Source: Selenomonadales bacterium (GTDB lineage: Bacteria; Bacillota; Negativicutes; Sporomusales; UBA7701). Taken from it: 64,000 nucleotides of DNA. Location: contig JAHDOI010000047.1 in NCBI GenBank assembly GCA_018434945.1, positions 62,001 through 126,000 of the forward strand, given 5' to 3'. Below are positions 9,690 through 17,040 of the stretch, in pieces. The translations under genes and the position numbers were made by a program. Numbering within the stretch: the first letter of the stretch is position 1; every line of letters begins with the position of its first letter. The notes beneath the pieces were generated by a model that saw only the letters and a list, made by a program, of their open reading frames with translations, searched no databases and was not told where the DNA came from.

Positions 9690-9842
9690 CATTAAAATAA
9701 GTCGTGGAATGAGAATCGCGTCAGTACTACATTCCCAGCCTGCGTCTATATCATCTATTAATACTTTTAAAGTCGTGGAATGAAACATGCTTCGGAAGTT
9801 AGCAGGGGTCGTCTGATTAAAATAAAGGCGTGGAATAATCAA
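9690..9842. repeat. Three degenerate CRISPR-like repeats
   Basis: A shared core GTCGTGGAAT preceded by an A/T-rich run (ATTAAAATAA, TACTTTTAAA, ATTAAAATAA) occurs at 9701, 9772 and, as GGCGTGGAAT, at 9827. The middle copy ends GTGGAATGAAAC, like the 3' end of many type I-B/III CRISPR repeats. Spacing is uneven (71 and 55 bp) and the outer copies have lost the GAAAC end. No cas gene is in the window. It is either a decayed array or chance similarity. Confidence 0.35.
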
Positions 9843-10101
9843 GCAGCTGAAGGCCTGCCTCTTGAGTGCCATTCAAGATAATGGTGTCCAGTACGCAATT
9901 CCATTGCCCGAAAAGCCATGTAAATCAAGGATTTGTAGTCCTATGGCGTCCAGTTAATCCAGATAAGAATAGCAGTGTCCGTTAGACAAATGTTAGACAA
10001 CTAATACCCAGTAGGTAATATTGCTCAGTGCATGAATCTGTCGTAGCCGGTATTTCTTTGTCCAGCGCAGCAATCCAACCACCATAAACAGATTTACCCT
10101 A

Positions 10102-10131
10102 TTGATTTTATACCAAAACAAATATTATAAT
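10102..10131 (+). promoter_or_regulatory. Predicted sigma-A promoter upstream of the 10507 gene
   Basis: TTGATT (10102-10107), an 18-bp spacer and a perfect TATAAT (10126-10131). Transcription would begin near 10138 and give an untranslated leader of about 370 nt before the small gene at 10507. Confidence 0.5.
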
Positions 10132-10137
10132 GTCATT

Positions 10138-10506
10138 AAGCTAGTTTATGCCAGTTTATGTTAGGCGCTTACACGCCCCCTTCTACTCTGGGGCTTCGAA
10201 AGTAGTTGCCGCATCAGCCTCCACCCTACAGTCACCAACCCCTTAATATAATAGTTTTGCTCCTTAGCCGACATACCTAAACCTTCAGGGCATGGTATCC
10301 GGCCGATCGGTATAGCGGGAAACGGCTATGCTTCCCTTGCTTTGGAAAGGAGCAATGTTTCCGGCGGTGCGATTGTTGCGCCTATTTTCGGTTTTCCGGC
10401 CGGATGTATTGCCAAGCCTTTCCGACTTTCGACGGGCTTGGCATATTTTATTTCTCCGGCAGCGAAGCCAGAGTACCAGTGAATATAACCGCAAGGAGGA
10501 ACTGCG
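10138..10506 (+). promoter_or_regulatory. Long untranslated leader with a terminator-like hairpin
   Basis: No gene fits in this stretch. GCCAAGCC (10411-10418) pairs with GGCTTGGC (10435-10442) and is followed by ATATTTTATTT, 55 bp before the next start codon; this is the layout of an attenuator or riboswitch expression platform. Upstream are several short complementary segments, for example around TAGC/GCTA near 10310-10330. I do not recognise a known riboswitch class. Confidence 0.4.
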
Positions 10507-10803
10507 ATGATTTGGCCCGAAAACGAAAGCGCCGATTACCTTCTGAGCAACCGCGAATATATGGAAAAGGCTTTGCGGGAAGCGATCATGGTAACCCGGA
10601 ACGCCATCCGTGAAGCCAGTATGGAAAGAAACGGCTATTTATTCGAAGAATACATCCGTTTTCTCGATTCGCTGACCGGCGATCTGGCAAGGTTGTCCGA
10701 ACTTCTTCTGATTACCGAGGCGGATAAGAAGCTGCCGGCTATTTATCGGCGCCAGTATGACCGACGGCAGACACCTCCGCCACCCGCCTCAATAAAACGC
10801 TGA
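10507..10803 (+). CDS. Small conserved-looking protein of unknown function
   Basis: 98 residues, soluble, largely helical and charged (MIWPENESADYLLSNREY, then SLTGDLARLSELLLITEA), with a proline-rich tail. I do not recognise the family. The start has a strong Shine-Dalgarno sequence (GCAAGGAGGAACTGCG) directly upstream. It lies 35 bp ahead of the DUF2325 gene in the same direction and is preceded by a leader with a terminator-like hairpin, so the two genes are probably co-transcribed and controlled together. The start context and spacing make it a likely real gene; nothing can be said about its function. Confidence 0.7.
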   Translation: MIWPENESADYLLSNREYMEKALREAIMVTRNAIREASMERNGYLFEEYIRFLDSLTGDLARLSELLLITEADKKLPAIYRRQYDRRQTPPPPASIKR

Positions 10804-10838
10804 CCCCAGCAGACCACAACGGAAACGAGGATTACTTC

Positions 10839-12455
10839 ATGAAAATCGCCGATTTCACCGTTAAAATCGGACCGGTCAAGGTGGATGCCATCCCTCCGTT
10901 CGTGCAGCTCGCCGCCGATACCGCCGCCGCTTACAAAGAGATTGATTCCCTCCATGCCAGCCAAAGCGAACGCTGCTTCCTGGCCGCGTCGCGGTCGCCG
11001 TATTATAACCACCCCTCGTTCACGGGCGGCGGTATCGAGCGGGAGATATACGCGCGGAAATATCTCGGCCTGGTGCTCGCCGCCATCGCAGAAGGGCGAG
11101 ACTCGCCCTTCTTTGCGCGAGTCTTCAATATAATGGCCAACCGCTGGACGAGCCTTCACCGCTACATAACAGAAAGCCAGGAAGTGTTTCTTGACGAGGT
11201 TGTCGACCCCCAATACCACTCCCCCGCGGTCAAGAAGGCGGGCGGCAGTCTGCTTTCGGGTGTGGTCGGCCACTATTTCGACAGTTTCGTCAGCGTATAC
11301 CCCGTTCTCGACCTGCCCCGCCAGGCCGCCCTGAAATTCGCTTTGTTCTCATCCTGCGCCCTCGGCCGGAAAGCAAGCGTGAAAAACCCCGAAATATTGG
11401 CCGAAATCGAGGTGATGAGCGGAAAAACCCCGATCACTAAGAACTTCCGGGATATAAACAGGCGGCTTAGCGCCCCGGACTTCAGAAAAGTTACCAGGGA
11501 AATAAAAAATGCGATCTTCCAGCGGGTGAGGCCGGACTTCCGACGGTGGGACAACGACCGGTTTATCGAAGGGTGGGCGCATTGCGGTGCTTATCTTTCT
11601 GCGGAGGAAGGCATCCCGTTACTCGGCCACGAATTTTTGACCGCACCAAAAGACAGGGAGGTCGAACTCCTTTGCCGCCTGTATTTCATCAAAATTACGG
11701 CGGAAATGTTTCGTTACGGACCCGTCGACCAGACAAAAGACGAGGTCGAGCGGGAGTGCGCCGAATTCGTGATGTTCGGCCTTATATGGCTGGGACTTGT
11801 GCGGGAATACAAGAAAGCCCGGAAGTATTACTCGGCCCACGGCGCCGATCATCTTCGCGGCGAGATGAAGGCCATGGAAGAAAAGCTCGCGGACGGCGAA
11901 GAACAGCTTCGCAAGGCTAAAGATGCGCTGGCCGCCAAAGACCGCATGCTTTGCATGAAAGACCAGCAGGCCAGCGAACAAGCCCGCCGGCACAAGTTGG
12001 AGCTCGACGCCTTAAACGAGGAAATCGCGCGTCTGAAAAGCGAGGCGTCCCGCGACGCCCAGCCCGCAGCAGAGGATACAGCCGGCGGGATAGCGGCCGC
12101 GCCGGGCATAATGCCGGAATCGCCGCCCTTACCGGGTTCGGATGTCGCCCACGATCTCATGAAACTGCGGGGAATAAGGGCGGTGGTAATCGGCGGCACC
12201 GAAAAATGGCAGGCGAAACTCAGCAGCCGGTTGCCCCATTTCGTTTATCTGTACGGCGACGCCGCGGGCTTTGACGAGTCGCTGGTCATCAACGCCGACA
12301 TCGTGTTCGCCGATACACGTTACAAATTCAACCATGGCTGCTTTTACAGGCTGGCGAACATCGTCCGTCGCCACAACAAAAAACTCGTCTTCCTTTCCAG
12401 GACCAACACCGCCCTCGCCGTCCGCCAGATGGCTTTGGCTGTGGAGTGTCACTGA
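10839..12455 (+). CDS. DUF2325-domain protein with a coiled coil
   Basis: 538 residues, no signal peptide or membrane segment. Residues 1-330 form a mostly helical domain I do not recognise. Residues about 345-405 are a coiled coil (heptad-like, rich in E, K, A and L). A linker rich in P and A leads to a C-terminal DUF2325 domain (about 440-538), recognisable from AVVIGGTEKWQAKL, NADIVFADTRYKFNH and KLVFLSRTN. DUF2325 proteins are widespread in Firmicutes without a settled function; the fold looks like a small nucleotide- or ligand-binding alpha/beta domain. It follows the 98-residue gene by 35 bp and ends before a strong bidirectional terminator at 12557-12593. The domain assignment is reasonably sure, the role open. 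Confidence 0.75.
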   Translation: MKIADFTVKIGPVKVDAIPPFVQLAADTAAAYKEIDSLHASQSERCFLAASRSPYYNHPSFTGGGIEREIYARKYLGLVLAAIAEGRDSPFFARVFNIMANRWTSLHRYITESQEVFLDEVVDPQYHSPAVKKAGGSLLSGVVGHYFDSFVSVYPVLDLPRQAALKFALFSSCALGRKASVKNPEILAEIEVMSGKTPITKNFRDINRRLSAPDFRKVTREIKNAIFQRVRPDFRRWDNDRFIEGWAHCGAYLSAEEGIPLLGHEFLTAPKDREVELLCRLYFIKITAEMFRYGPVDQTKDEVERECAEFVMFGLIWLGLVREYKKARKYYSAHGADHLRGEMKAMEEKLADGEEQLRKAKDALAAKDRMLCMKDQQASEQARRHKLELDALNEEIARLKSEASRDAQPAAEDTAGGIAAAPGIMPESPPLPGSDVAHDLMKLRGIRAVVIGGTEKWQAKLSSRLPHFVYLYGDAAGFDESLVINADIVFADTRYKFNHGCFYRLANIVRRHNKKLVFLSRTNTALAVRQMALAVECH

Positions 12456-12556
12456 CAGCCCCCCCGCCCCTGTTTGGCGCCGCTCAGGACGGCGAGAGGT
12501 CGCCAGCATGGGCGGCTACGACCTCAGCCGCACCGGCGAGATAATGGCCGAGACAT

Positions 12557-12593
12557 AAAAGATGCACCCGCCGGCAGGCGGGTGCATCTTTTT
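12557..12593. terminator. Bidirectional terminator between the DUF2325 gene and mop
   Basis: A 16-bp perfect stem, AAAAGATGCACCCGCC against GGCGGGTGCATCTTTT, with the 4-base loop GGCA. A-tracts and T-tracts sit on both sides, so it can stop transcription in either direction. It separates the convergent DUF2325 and molbindin genes. Confidence 0.9.
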
Positions 12594-12608
12594 CATATGG
12601 CAGTATCC

Positions 12609-12812
12609 TTACTTCATTACCATCATCTCGGTGGATTTTACCAGGGCCGTGACTTTGTCGCCCGCCTTGAGCCCCAGGTCGTCCACCGAATCGACCGTGA
12701 TCGCCGCGACCAGCTCGGTGCCCTTGAAGTCCATGACAACTTTCGCCATAACGCCGCCTTTGACAACTTCCTTAACAGTGGCTTCCAACTTGTTGCGTCC
12801 GCTGATCTTCAT
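12609..12812 (-). CDS. mop: Molbindin (Mop/TOBE-domain molybdate-binding protein)
   Basis: 67-residue single TOBE domain: MKISGRNKLEATVKEV, GGVMAKVVMDFKG, then LVAAITVDSVDDLGLKAGDKVTALVKSTEMMVMK. Free-standing Mop proteins of about 68-70 residues assemble into hexamers that bind molybdate or tungstate in the cytoplasm. They are thought to store the oxyanion or buffer it for cofactor synthesis. The size, the S-R-N motif and the G-L-K-x-G-D-K-V turn fit well. It has an AAGGAGG site just upstream, its own AT-rich promoter with a palindrome (12848-12876), and a shared terminator downstream, so it is monocistronic. Its presence suggests molybdenum or tungsten enzymes in this organism. Confidence 0.9.
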   Translation of the reverse strand: MKISGRNKLEATVKEVVKGGVMAKVVMDFKGTELVAAITVDSVDDLGLKAGDKVTALVKSTEMMVMK

Positions 12813-12847
12813 GATTTAGCCTCCTTTATAATTTGTTCCCATATAAA

Positions 12848-12876
12848 ATTATACCAAAAACTATAGTTTTATAAAG
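12848..12876 (-). promoter_or_regulatory. mop promoter with a palindromic operator candidate in the spacer
   Basis: TATAAT at 12848-12853 (minus strand) lies about 35 bp ahead of the mop start. The spacer contains a perfect 14-bp palindrome AAAACTATAGTTTT (12857-12870), and the -35 position holds only a weak CTTTAT. A regulator bound to the palindrome would block or twist the promoter; the poor -35 would also suit an activator. The regulator is not in the window. Confidence 0.5.
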
Positions 12877-13052
12877 ATAATTTCCAATATTATTTAGTTA
12901 ATCATAGGTAAATTGCCGAAATAAATTAACTATATAAACAAACATCTACCAAGTAAATGTTATGTCCGATCAAGAAACGTTGCTTCATGTTCTGTCAGGC
13001 TCTACAAAAACTTTCAAAAAAACATGCTTTGTCCGGCATATTCCCCCGCAAA

Positions 13053-13241
13053 CTAATCTTCGCCCGCTAAAGCGAGCAAAACAATACCTGCGCCAATCAT
13101 CAGCCCCGACATCCACACAAGCCACTGGACGATTCTTTCCTGTTTCGCGTCAAACTCCGCGGCAATTGCGCAAAAACAGGAGATGGCCATCATAAGTCCC
13201 GCAGGCAAAAGAAACGCTGCATAAAAAACCAGGATGTTCAT
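13053..13241 (-). CDS. Small inner-membrane protein, two transmembrane segments
   Basis: Unknown protein of 62 residues from the ATG at 13239-13241. Two hydrophobic helices (ILVFYAAFLLPAGLMMAISCF and WLVWMSGLMIGAGIVLLALA) are joined by a short charged loop (AEFDAKQERIVQ). An upstream GTG at 13277 would overlap the stop of the phosphoesterase gene and give 74 residues. I prefer the inner ATG because it opens directly on the first membrane helix and has GGGGAT upstream. It follows the phosphoesterase gene at once, so the two are probably translated from one mRNA. It may be a partner of the secreted enzyme, but only the gene order says so. Confidence 0.55.
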   Translation of the reverse strand: MNILVFYAAFLLPAGLMMAISCFCAIAAEFDAKQERIVQWLVWMSGLMIGAGIVLLALAGED

Positions 13242-13273
13242 GAAATCCCCATCCCCGGCTAAGGCGCGCCCCT

Positions 13274-14548
13274 TCACCGTTCTTTTTCGATCTGCCAGGA
13301 GTCGATCAAGTCACCACAAAGCTTGAACACCTCGACCGACAGCACGTCGCCGGCCACCTTAACGACGATATAGTTCGGCTCTTCTCTGGGGTTGTGATAT
13401 ACTTCGTGCCAGTCGCCCGCGCGCGCCTTGCCTCGCGCCTTGTCGCCACTGCGGCCGGCCGTCACGTATATCGTCCCTTCGGCCGGGCCGGCTGCAACCG
13501 CTTCGCCGTACAGCGGATACGTGCGCGCATAGACATGTTCGTGGCCACTGAAAACTATATCGACACGGTGGCGTTCGAAAATCGGCACGAAAGCCGCTTT
13601 TACGTCGTCGTTGCCGCGGGCCGTCTTGCTGTTGTAAGGCGGTTTGTGGATAAACGCCACCTTCCATCGCTTGTCCGTCGCCGCCAAATCCTTCTCCAGC
13701 CACGCTTTCTGCCTCTCCAGCATATCCGGCATGAAGCGCGCCCCTTCGCGCGCCTGGCTGTCCAGCACCACGAAATGCACTCCCCCGTAGTCGAAGGAAT
13801 ATGCCTGGCCCCTCAGCCCTTCCGGGCCGTTGGCGGGCAACTTGAAGCGCGCGGTAAACATCGTAGGCAGCGAGCGCTCGCCCCACAGCGGCGTGTAATA
13901 TTCATGGTTGCCGGTTAGCGGCATCACGGGAATAGCGTCGATTACGCCCGCAGCGGCACCAAGCCAGGCGTCCCACTGGTCATGGTCCTGACCGACCTCC
14001 ACCAGATCGCCGACAACGGTGAAAAAGGATGCATCGGCGTTTGTTTCGTAAGCCCGGCGGAGCACCGTCCGCCAGACATCATAAGTGTAGCCCTGGGTAT
14101 CGCCGAAGACGAGAAACTTGAAGGGCCGAATACCGTCCGGGGCCGTTTTGAAGCTGCGCAGCTCGCTCCAGGCGGTCTCGCCCCCCACGCGATAAATATA
14201 GCGTGTGCCGGGCTTGAGGCCGGTAATCGTGACCGAATGGATCATAACCTTTCCGCCGTCGGTCAGGAGGACTTCTCCCGTTGCAATAGCCGTAGCGGCG
14301 TTTGTGGGCAAGCCGCCTCCCGCCGTGGCTTCGGCGTATTGAACCCGGCCGGCTGGGCAGGGGGCGGATGTCTGCCACGCGATCGTCTGCGTTGTATGGG
14401 GATCGCTCGACCAGGTCAATGTCATGTGCTGCGGAGCGGACGCCGCCAGCGGCGCCGCGGAAGAAAGCACCGGCGCCAAACAAGCCAACATGATTATAAG
14501 CGGCGTTACAATTGTCCAGCCGCGGACAACCCGCTTCATCCCTAACAT
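13274..14548 (-). CDS. Secreted purple-acid-phosphatase-like metallophosphoesterase
   Basis: Exported binuclear-metal phosphoesterase, 424 residues. A signal peptide (hydrophobic to about residue 32, cut near SSAAPL) precedes an N-terminal fibronectin-like domain typical of purple acid phosphatases (about 40-130, MTLTWSSDPHTTQTIAWQTS). The calcineurin-like metal centre is complete: GDTQGYTY, VVGDLVEVG, LTGNHEYYT and a C-terminal FSGHEHVYART. It is expected to hydrolyse phosphate esters outside the inner membrane; the true substrate is unknown. The start at 14548 has GAAGAGGTGGATGA ahead of it. It is transcribed divergently from the TonB-dependent uptake operon from back-to-back promoters, with a leader of about 220 nt, and is followed by a small membrane protein gene. 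Shared control with the metal-uptake operon is an inference. Confidence 0.88.
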   Translation of the reverse strand: MLGMKRVVRGWTIVTPLIIMLACLAPVLSSAAPLAASAPQHMTLTWSSDPHTTQTIAWQTSAPCPAGRVQYAEATAGGGLPTNAATAIATGEVLLTDGGKVMIHSVTITGLKPGTRYIYRVGGETAWSELRSFKTAPDGIRPFKFLVFGDTQGYTYDVWRTVLRRAYETNADASFFTVVGDLVEVGQDHDQWDAWLGAAAGVIDAIPVMPLTGNHEYYTPLWGERSLPTMFTARFKLPANGPEGLRGQAYSFDYGGVHFVVLDSQAREGARFMPDMLERQKAWLEKDLAATDKRWKVAFIHKPPYNSKTARGNDDVKAAFVPIFERHRVDIVFSGHEHVYARTYPLYGEAVAAGPAEGTIYVTAGRSGDKARGKARAGDWHEVYHNPREEPNYIVVKVAGDVLSVEVFKLCGDLIDSWQIEKER

Positions 14549-14770
14549 TCATCCACCTCTTCACGGCAAAAGCCGCCGTTTCGCTACTGAGTCTCTGCTT
14601 ATTTCGCCGCCTCCGGCGCGTGGAAAGCACGATCGGGGATAGACAATGGTTGAAGGAGCCCGCAGACACGCAGGCTCTTTCTTATTCCTCCGTCTTTGCG
14701 TATACCTGCCCGTCGAAGCCGCCGTTCTCATTTTAAAGCAAAACCAGAATCAATCCACATCACAACTAGC
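14549..14770 (-). promoter_or_regulatory. Structured 5' leader of the phosphoesterase gene
   Basis: If transcription starts from the minus promoter at 14778-14806, the mRNA has about 220 untranslated nt. It contains three hairpins: GAGCCTGC/GCGGGCTC (14656-14677, one mismatch), a GC-rich CGCGCC/GGCGGCG region (14604-14620) and GGCGGC/GCCG just ahead of the ribosome-binding site (14566-14580). I do not recognise a riboswitch class. No gene lies in this stretch. Confidence 0.35.
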
Positions 14771-14777
14771 TAAACCA

Positions 14778-14806
14778 AACATAACACAAAATAAATTTGC
14801 AATCAA
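14778..14806 (-). promoter_or_regulatory. Promoter for the phosphoesterase gene
   Basis: On the minus strand: TTGATT (14801-14806), a 17-bp spacer, TATGTT (14778-14783). It is back to back with the plus promoter at 14815-14843; the two -35 boxes are 8 bp apart. Confidence 0.5.
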
Positions 14807-14814
14807 TGTCGTTT

Positions 14815-14843
14815 TTGTTGATTTATATTTGTTTGCATATTAT
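14815..14843 (+). promoter_or_regulatory. Promoter of the TonB-dependent uptake operon
   Basis: TTGTTG (14815-14820), a 17-bp spacer, TATTAT (14838-14843), in an AT-rich island. The inverted repeat AATCAA (14801-14806) and TTGATT (14818-14823) spans the -35 boxes of both divergent promoters and could be a shared operator. It does not look like a classical Fur box. The leader to 14964 is about 115 nt. Confidence 0.5.
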
Positions 14844-14964
14844 TATAAAAACAGGTAACGTCTTCCACAAAAACCTCAAAGGCGGCTATTTGACGTCTGC
14901 GTCCATCGGATTGATGGCTGACAGGCAGCGCTGCCGCCGAACTCAATTACGAAGGGGGAAAAGC

Positions 14965-17016
14965 ATGTTTTTCAAGGCAATCATCCGTTTAATGGTCATT
15001 CTCGGTTTAGTTTCCCTTTTGGTTCCGGTACCCGGCCCGGCGGTAGCTCGGGCAGCCGAACCGGCCGCCACTACATTGGATGAAGTGGTCGTCACGGCTG
15101 TACCGCTGGAAAAATATCTGGTCACCACCAGCGTAATCACCGCCAAAGAAATCGCCGCCAAAGGAGCCCGTACCCTGGCGGACGCGATCGAAGACGTTCC
15201 CGGCCTGAACTTTTATCAGCACAAGAAGAATGCGCTGCAGGTCGATATTCGCGGCAGCAGCCTGTCCTACACCAAAATTTATATCGACGGGTTGCTGGTC
15301 AACCCGCTGTCTAAGGTCGGCGGCTCCGGCTCGGTAGACCTGAACATGTTCCCGGTCGATAATATCGCCAAGATCGAGATTATCAAGGGGCCGGCGCCGG
15401 TCATTTACGGCACCGACGCCATCGGCGGCATAATTCTTATTACAACGAAAAGCGGCAAAGACAAGCCCGGTGGCAGCATTTCGCTTGTCGGCGGCTCTTT
15501 CAAAACCTTCAACGGCTCGCTGGGTTACGGCGGCGGCGACGCCAAGTTCAACTACTACTTCAACGCCGGCTCGACCCATACCGACGGCTACCGGGACAGC
15601 GGCGCGCGGAGCAAATACATAAACGCGAAACTGAACTGGAAATTGCCGGACGGAGCCGCGCTCTCCTTCATGGGCAGCTATTCGCTCACCGACAAGGACT
15701 GTCTGAACGCCATCGACCCGGTCGACGGCCATATCATTTCTTCGAAAAGCGGTTTTTGGGCCGGGCTCAACAACTGGGAGTTCCGCAACTGGGAACGGAC
15801 CAGCCTGGCGCTCGACTACGGCAAGAAACTCAACGACAAGCTCGATGTCGACGTAAAAGCGTACCGCTTCACCGAAAGCCAGGAGCTGTGGGCGGACGGC
15901 AGGCGCTATGACCCGGCAGCGGCGACGCCGAACGGCAGCGGCATCGTGAACGGCAACACTAAGGACGTCGGCTACAGCACCCTTCGGTGGAATAAGAGCC
16001 CCTGGGAAAGCACCATGAACGGCATGGAACTGCAGAGCAACTGGAAGCTGGACGGCAAACATACGCTGACCTTCGGCGCGCTTTACAACGACCTCGACTG
16101 GAAGAACTCGGCGTCTGTCGATCCCGTCAACGACCCTTATAACCCCGACAACCTCAAGTGGAAACTGCTCAACAACAAGCGCTACGGCTACTATATTCAG
16201 GACAACTTCTCACTCAGTGCCAAGACGATGCTCACCGTCGGTGTCAGGTACGACGTAAATGAAGTGAAGAGCCAGGACAGCGGCGCGAAGAAAGGGTCGG
16301 CGTACAGCCCGGTTGTCAATGTGGTGCACCAGTTAGACAGCCGCGACACGATCCGCGCCTCCTACGGGAGGACGCTCAGCTTTCCCACCGCAACCCAGCT
16401 TTACGGCACCTATGGCTCGGCCGACCTGAAGCCGGAAAGGTCCACCAACTACGAGCTCGGCTTCAAACGGGTTTTCGACAAAAAAACAACGGGCGATATC
16501 GCTTTTTTCCAAAACGACATCACCGACCGCATCGATACCGACGCGAACAGAAATTATTACAACGCCACCTGGGCCAAAGTCAAGGGCATCGAGCTGGAAG
16601 TCACGAAAAAGCACACCGACCGGTGGAGCAGTTTCGTCAATTACACCTATCTGGACACCGCGTCACAAAAAACCAACGGTTCGGTCACGGAACTGACCTA
16701 CGCGCCGCGGCACCACATTAACTACGGCCTGAGCTACAAAGCCGACAAGGGCTACACCTTCAGCCTGACCGGCCACTGGGTAGACAGGCGCTATACCGGC
16801 GACGACGGCTCCGCAAAAGACACCCGCACCGGGTCGTACATCTACGGCTATCTGCCTGCCTACAACACGGTGGATCTGAAAGTCAGCCGCCAGGTGAACG
16901 CCAATCTGGACTGGTACGTCAAAGTCTACAACCTTTTCGACCGCGACTATGCCAACGCTCTGTTCTATCCTGCCTCCAGCCGCACCTTCATCACCGGCGT
17001 AAATTACAAATTGTAA
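14965..17016 (+). CDS. TonB-dependent outer-membrane receptor
   Basis: Gated outer-membrane receptor for a large or scarce nutrient, most likely a metal chelate; 683 residues. I use the ATG at 14965 because GAAGGGGGAAAAGC precedes it. A signal peptide (MFFKAIIRLMVILGLVSLL, cut near AVARA) is followed by a TonB box (LDEVVVTA) and a plug domain (about 40-150: GARTLADAIEDVPGLNF, ISIIKGPAPVIYG-like EIIKGPAPVIYGTDAIGG). A 22-strand barrel ends in RTFITGVNYKL. The layout resembles colicin I/FepA/BtuB-type receptors. It is the first gene of a twelve-gene operon that also codes for its own TonB, ExbB and ExbD, a binding protein and an ABC transporter. No cobalamin riboswitch precedes it, so vitamin B12 is not the obvious substrate. 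Confidence 0.93.
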   Translation: MFFKAIIRLMVILGLVSLLVPVPGPAVARAAEPAATTLDEVVVTAVPLEKYLVTTSVITAKEIAAKGARTLADAIEDVPGLNFYQHKKNALQVDIRGSSLSYTKIYIDGLLVNPLSKVGGSGSVDLNMFPVDNIAKIEIIKGPAPVIYGTDAIGGIILITTKSGKDKPGGSISLVGGSFKTFNGSLGYGGGDAKFNYYFNAGSTHTDGYRDSGARSKYINAKLNWKLPDGAALSFMGSYSLTDKDCLNAIDPVDGHIISSKSGFWAGLNNWEFRNWERTSLALDYGKKLNDKLDVDVKAYRFTESQELWADGRRYDPAAATPNGSGIVNGNTKDVGYSTLRWNKSPWESTMNGMELQSNWKLDGKHTLTFGALYNDLDWKNSASVDPVNDPYNPDNLKWKLLNNKRYGYYIQDNFSLSAKTMLTVGVRYDVNEVKSQDSGAKKGSAYSPVVNVVHQLDSRDTIRASYGRTLSFPTATQLYGTYGSADLKPERSTNYELGFKRVFDKKTTGDIAFFQNDITDRIDTDANRNYYNATWAKVKGIELEVTKKHTDRWSSFVNYTYLDTASQKTNGSVTELTYAPRHHINYGLSYKADKGYTFSLTGHWVDRRYTGDDGSAKDTRTGSYIYGYLPAYNTVDLKVSRQVNANLDWYVKVYNLFDRDYANALFYPASSRTFITGVNYKL

Positions 17017-17040
17017 TGATTTAAATCGAAGGAAAAAGCG

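Larger units (their letters stand above)
9350..10101. other. Gene-poor intergenic region upstream of the exoprotein operon
   Basis: I find no convincing gene in this 750-bp, comparatively AT-rich stretch. On the minus strand a TATAAT (9457-9462) about 110 bp upstream of the exoprotein start could be its -10 box, but no good -35 accompanies it. The stretch also holds a plus-strand terminator (9553-9590) and three CRISPR-like repeats (about 9690-9842). Open frames on the minus strand across 9618-9872 merely translate those repeats. The remainder (9870-10100) shows nothing I can name. Confidence 0.6.

Noticed and set aside
9618-9872. An 84-codon minus-strand frame in the intergenic region.
   Set aside because: Its protein merely translates the three CRISPR-like repeats (recurring IIPRL/LIPRL words) and no ribosome-binding site precedes it.
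12509-12559. A 16-codon frame starting MGGYDLSRTGEIM after the DUF2325 gene.
   Set aside because: Too short to support without homologues; it may be only the end of an alternative frame.
12962-13195. Plus-strand frame of 77 codons upstream of mop.
   Set aside because: Overlaps the small membrane protein gene on the other strand, lacks a ribosome-binding site and has shadow-like composition.
14600-14640. GCCTCC followed by GGAAAGC on the plus strand, loosely recalling molybdenum-cofactor riboswitches.
   Set aside because: No plus-strand promoter precedes it, the similarity rests on memory of short words, and the stretch is better explained as the minus-strand leader of the phosphoesterase gene.
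14797-14964. Upstream in-frame start for the TonB-dependent receptor.
   Set aside because: It would overlap the predicted promoter and put 56 non-hydrophobic residues before the signal peptide; the ATG at 14965 has a strong ribosome-binding site.
14850-14964. Cobalamin riboswitch ahead of the receptor gene.
   Set aside because: No B12-box-like sequence or the expected helices were found in the leader.
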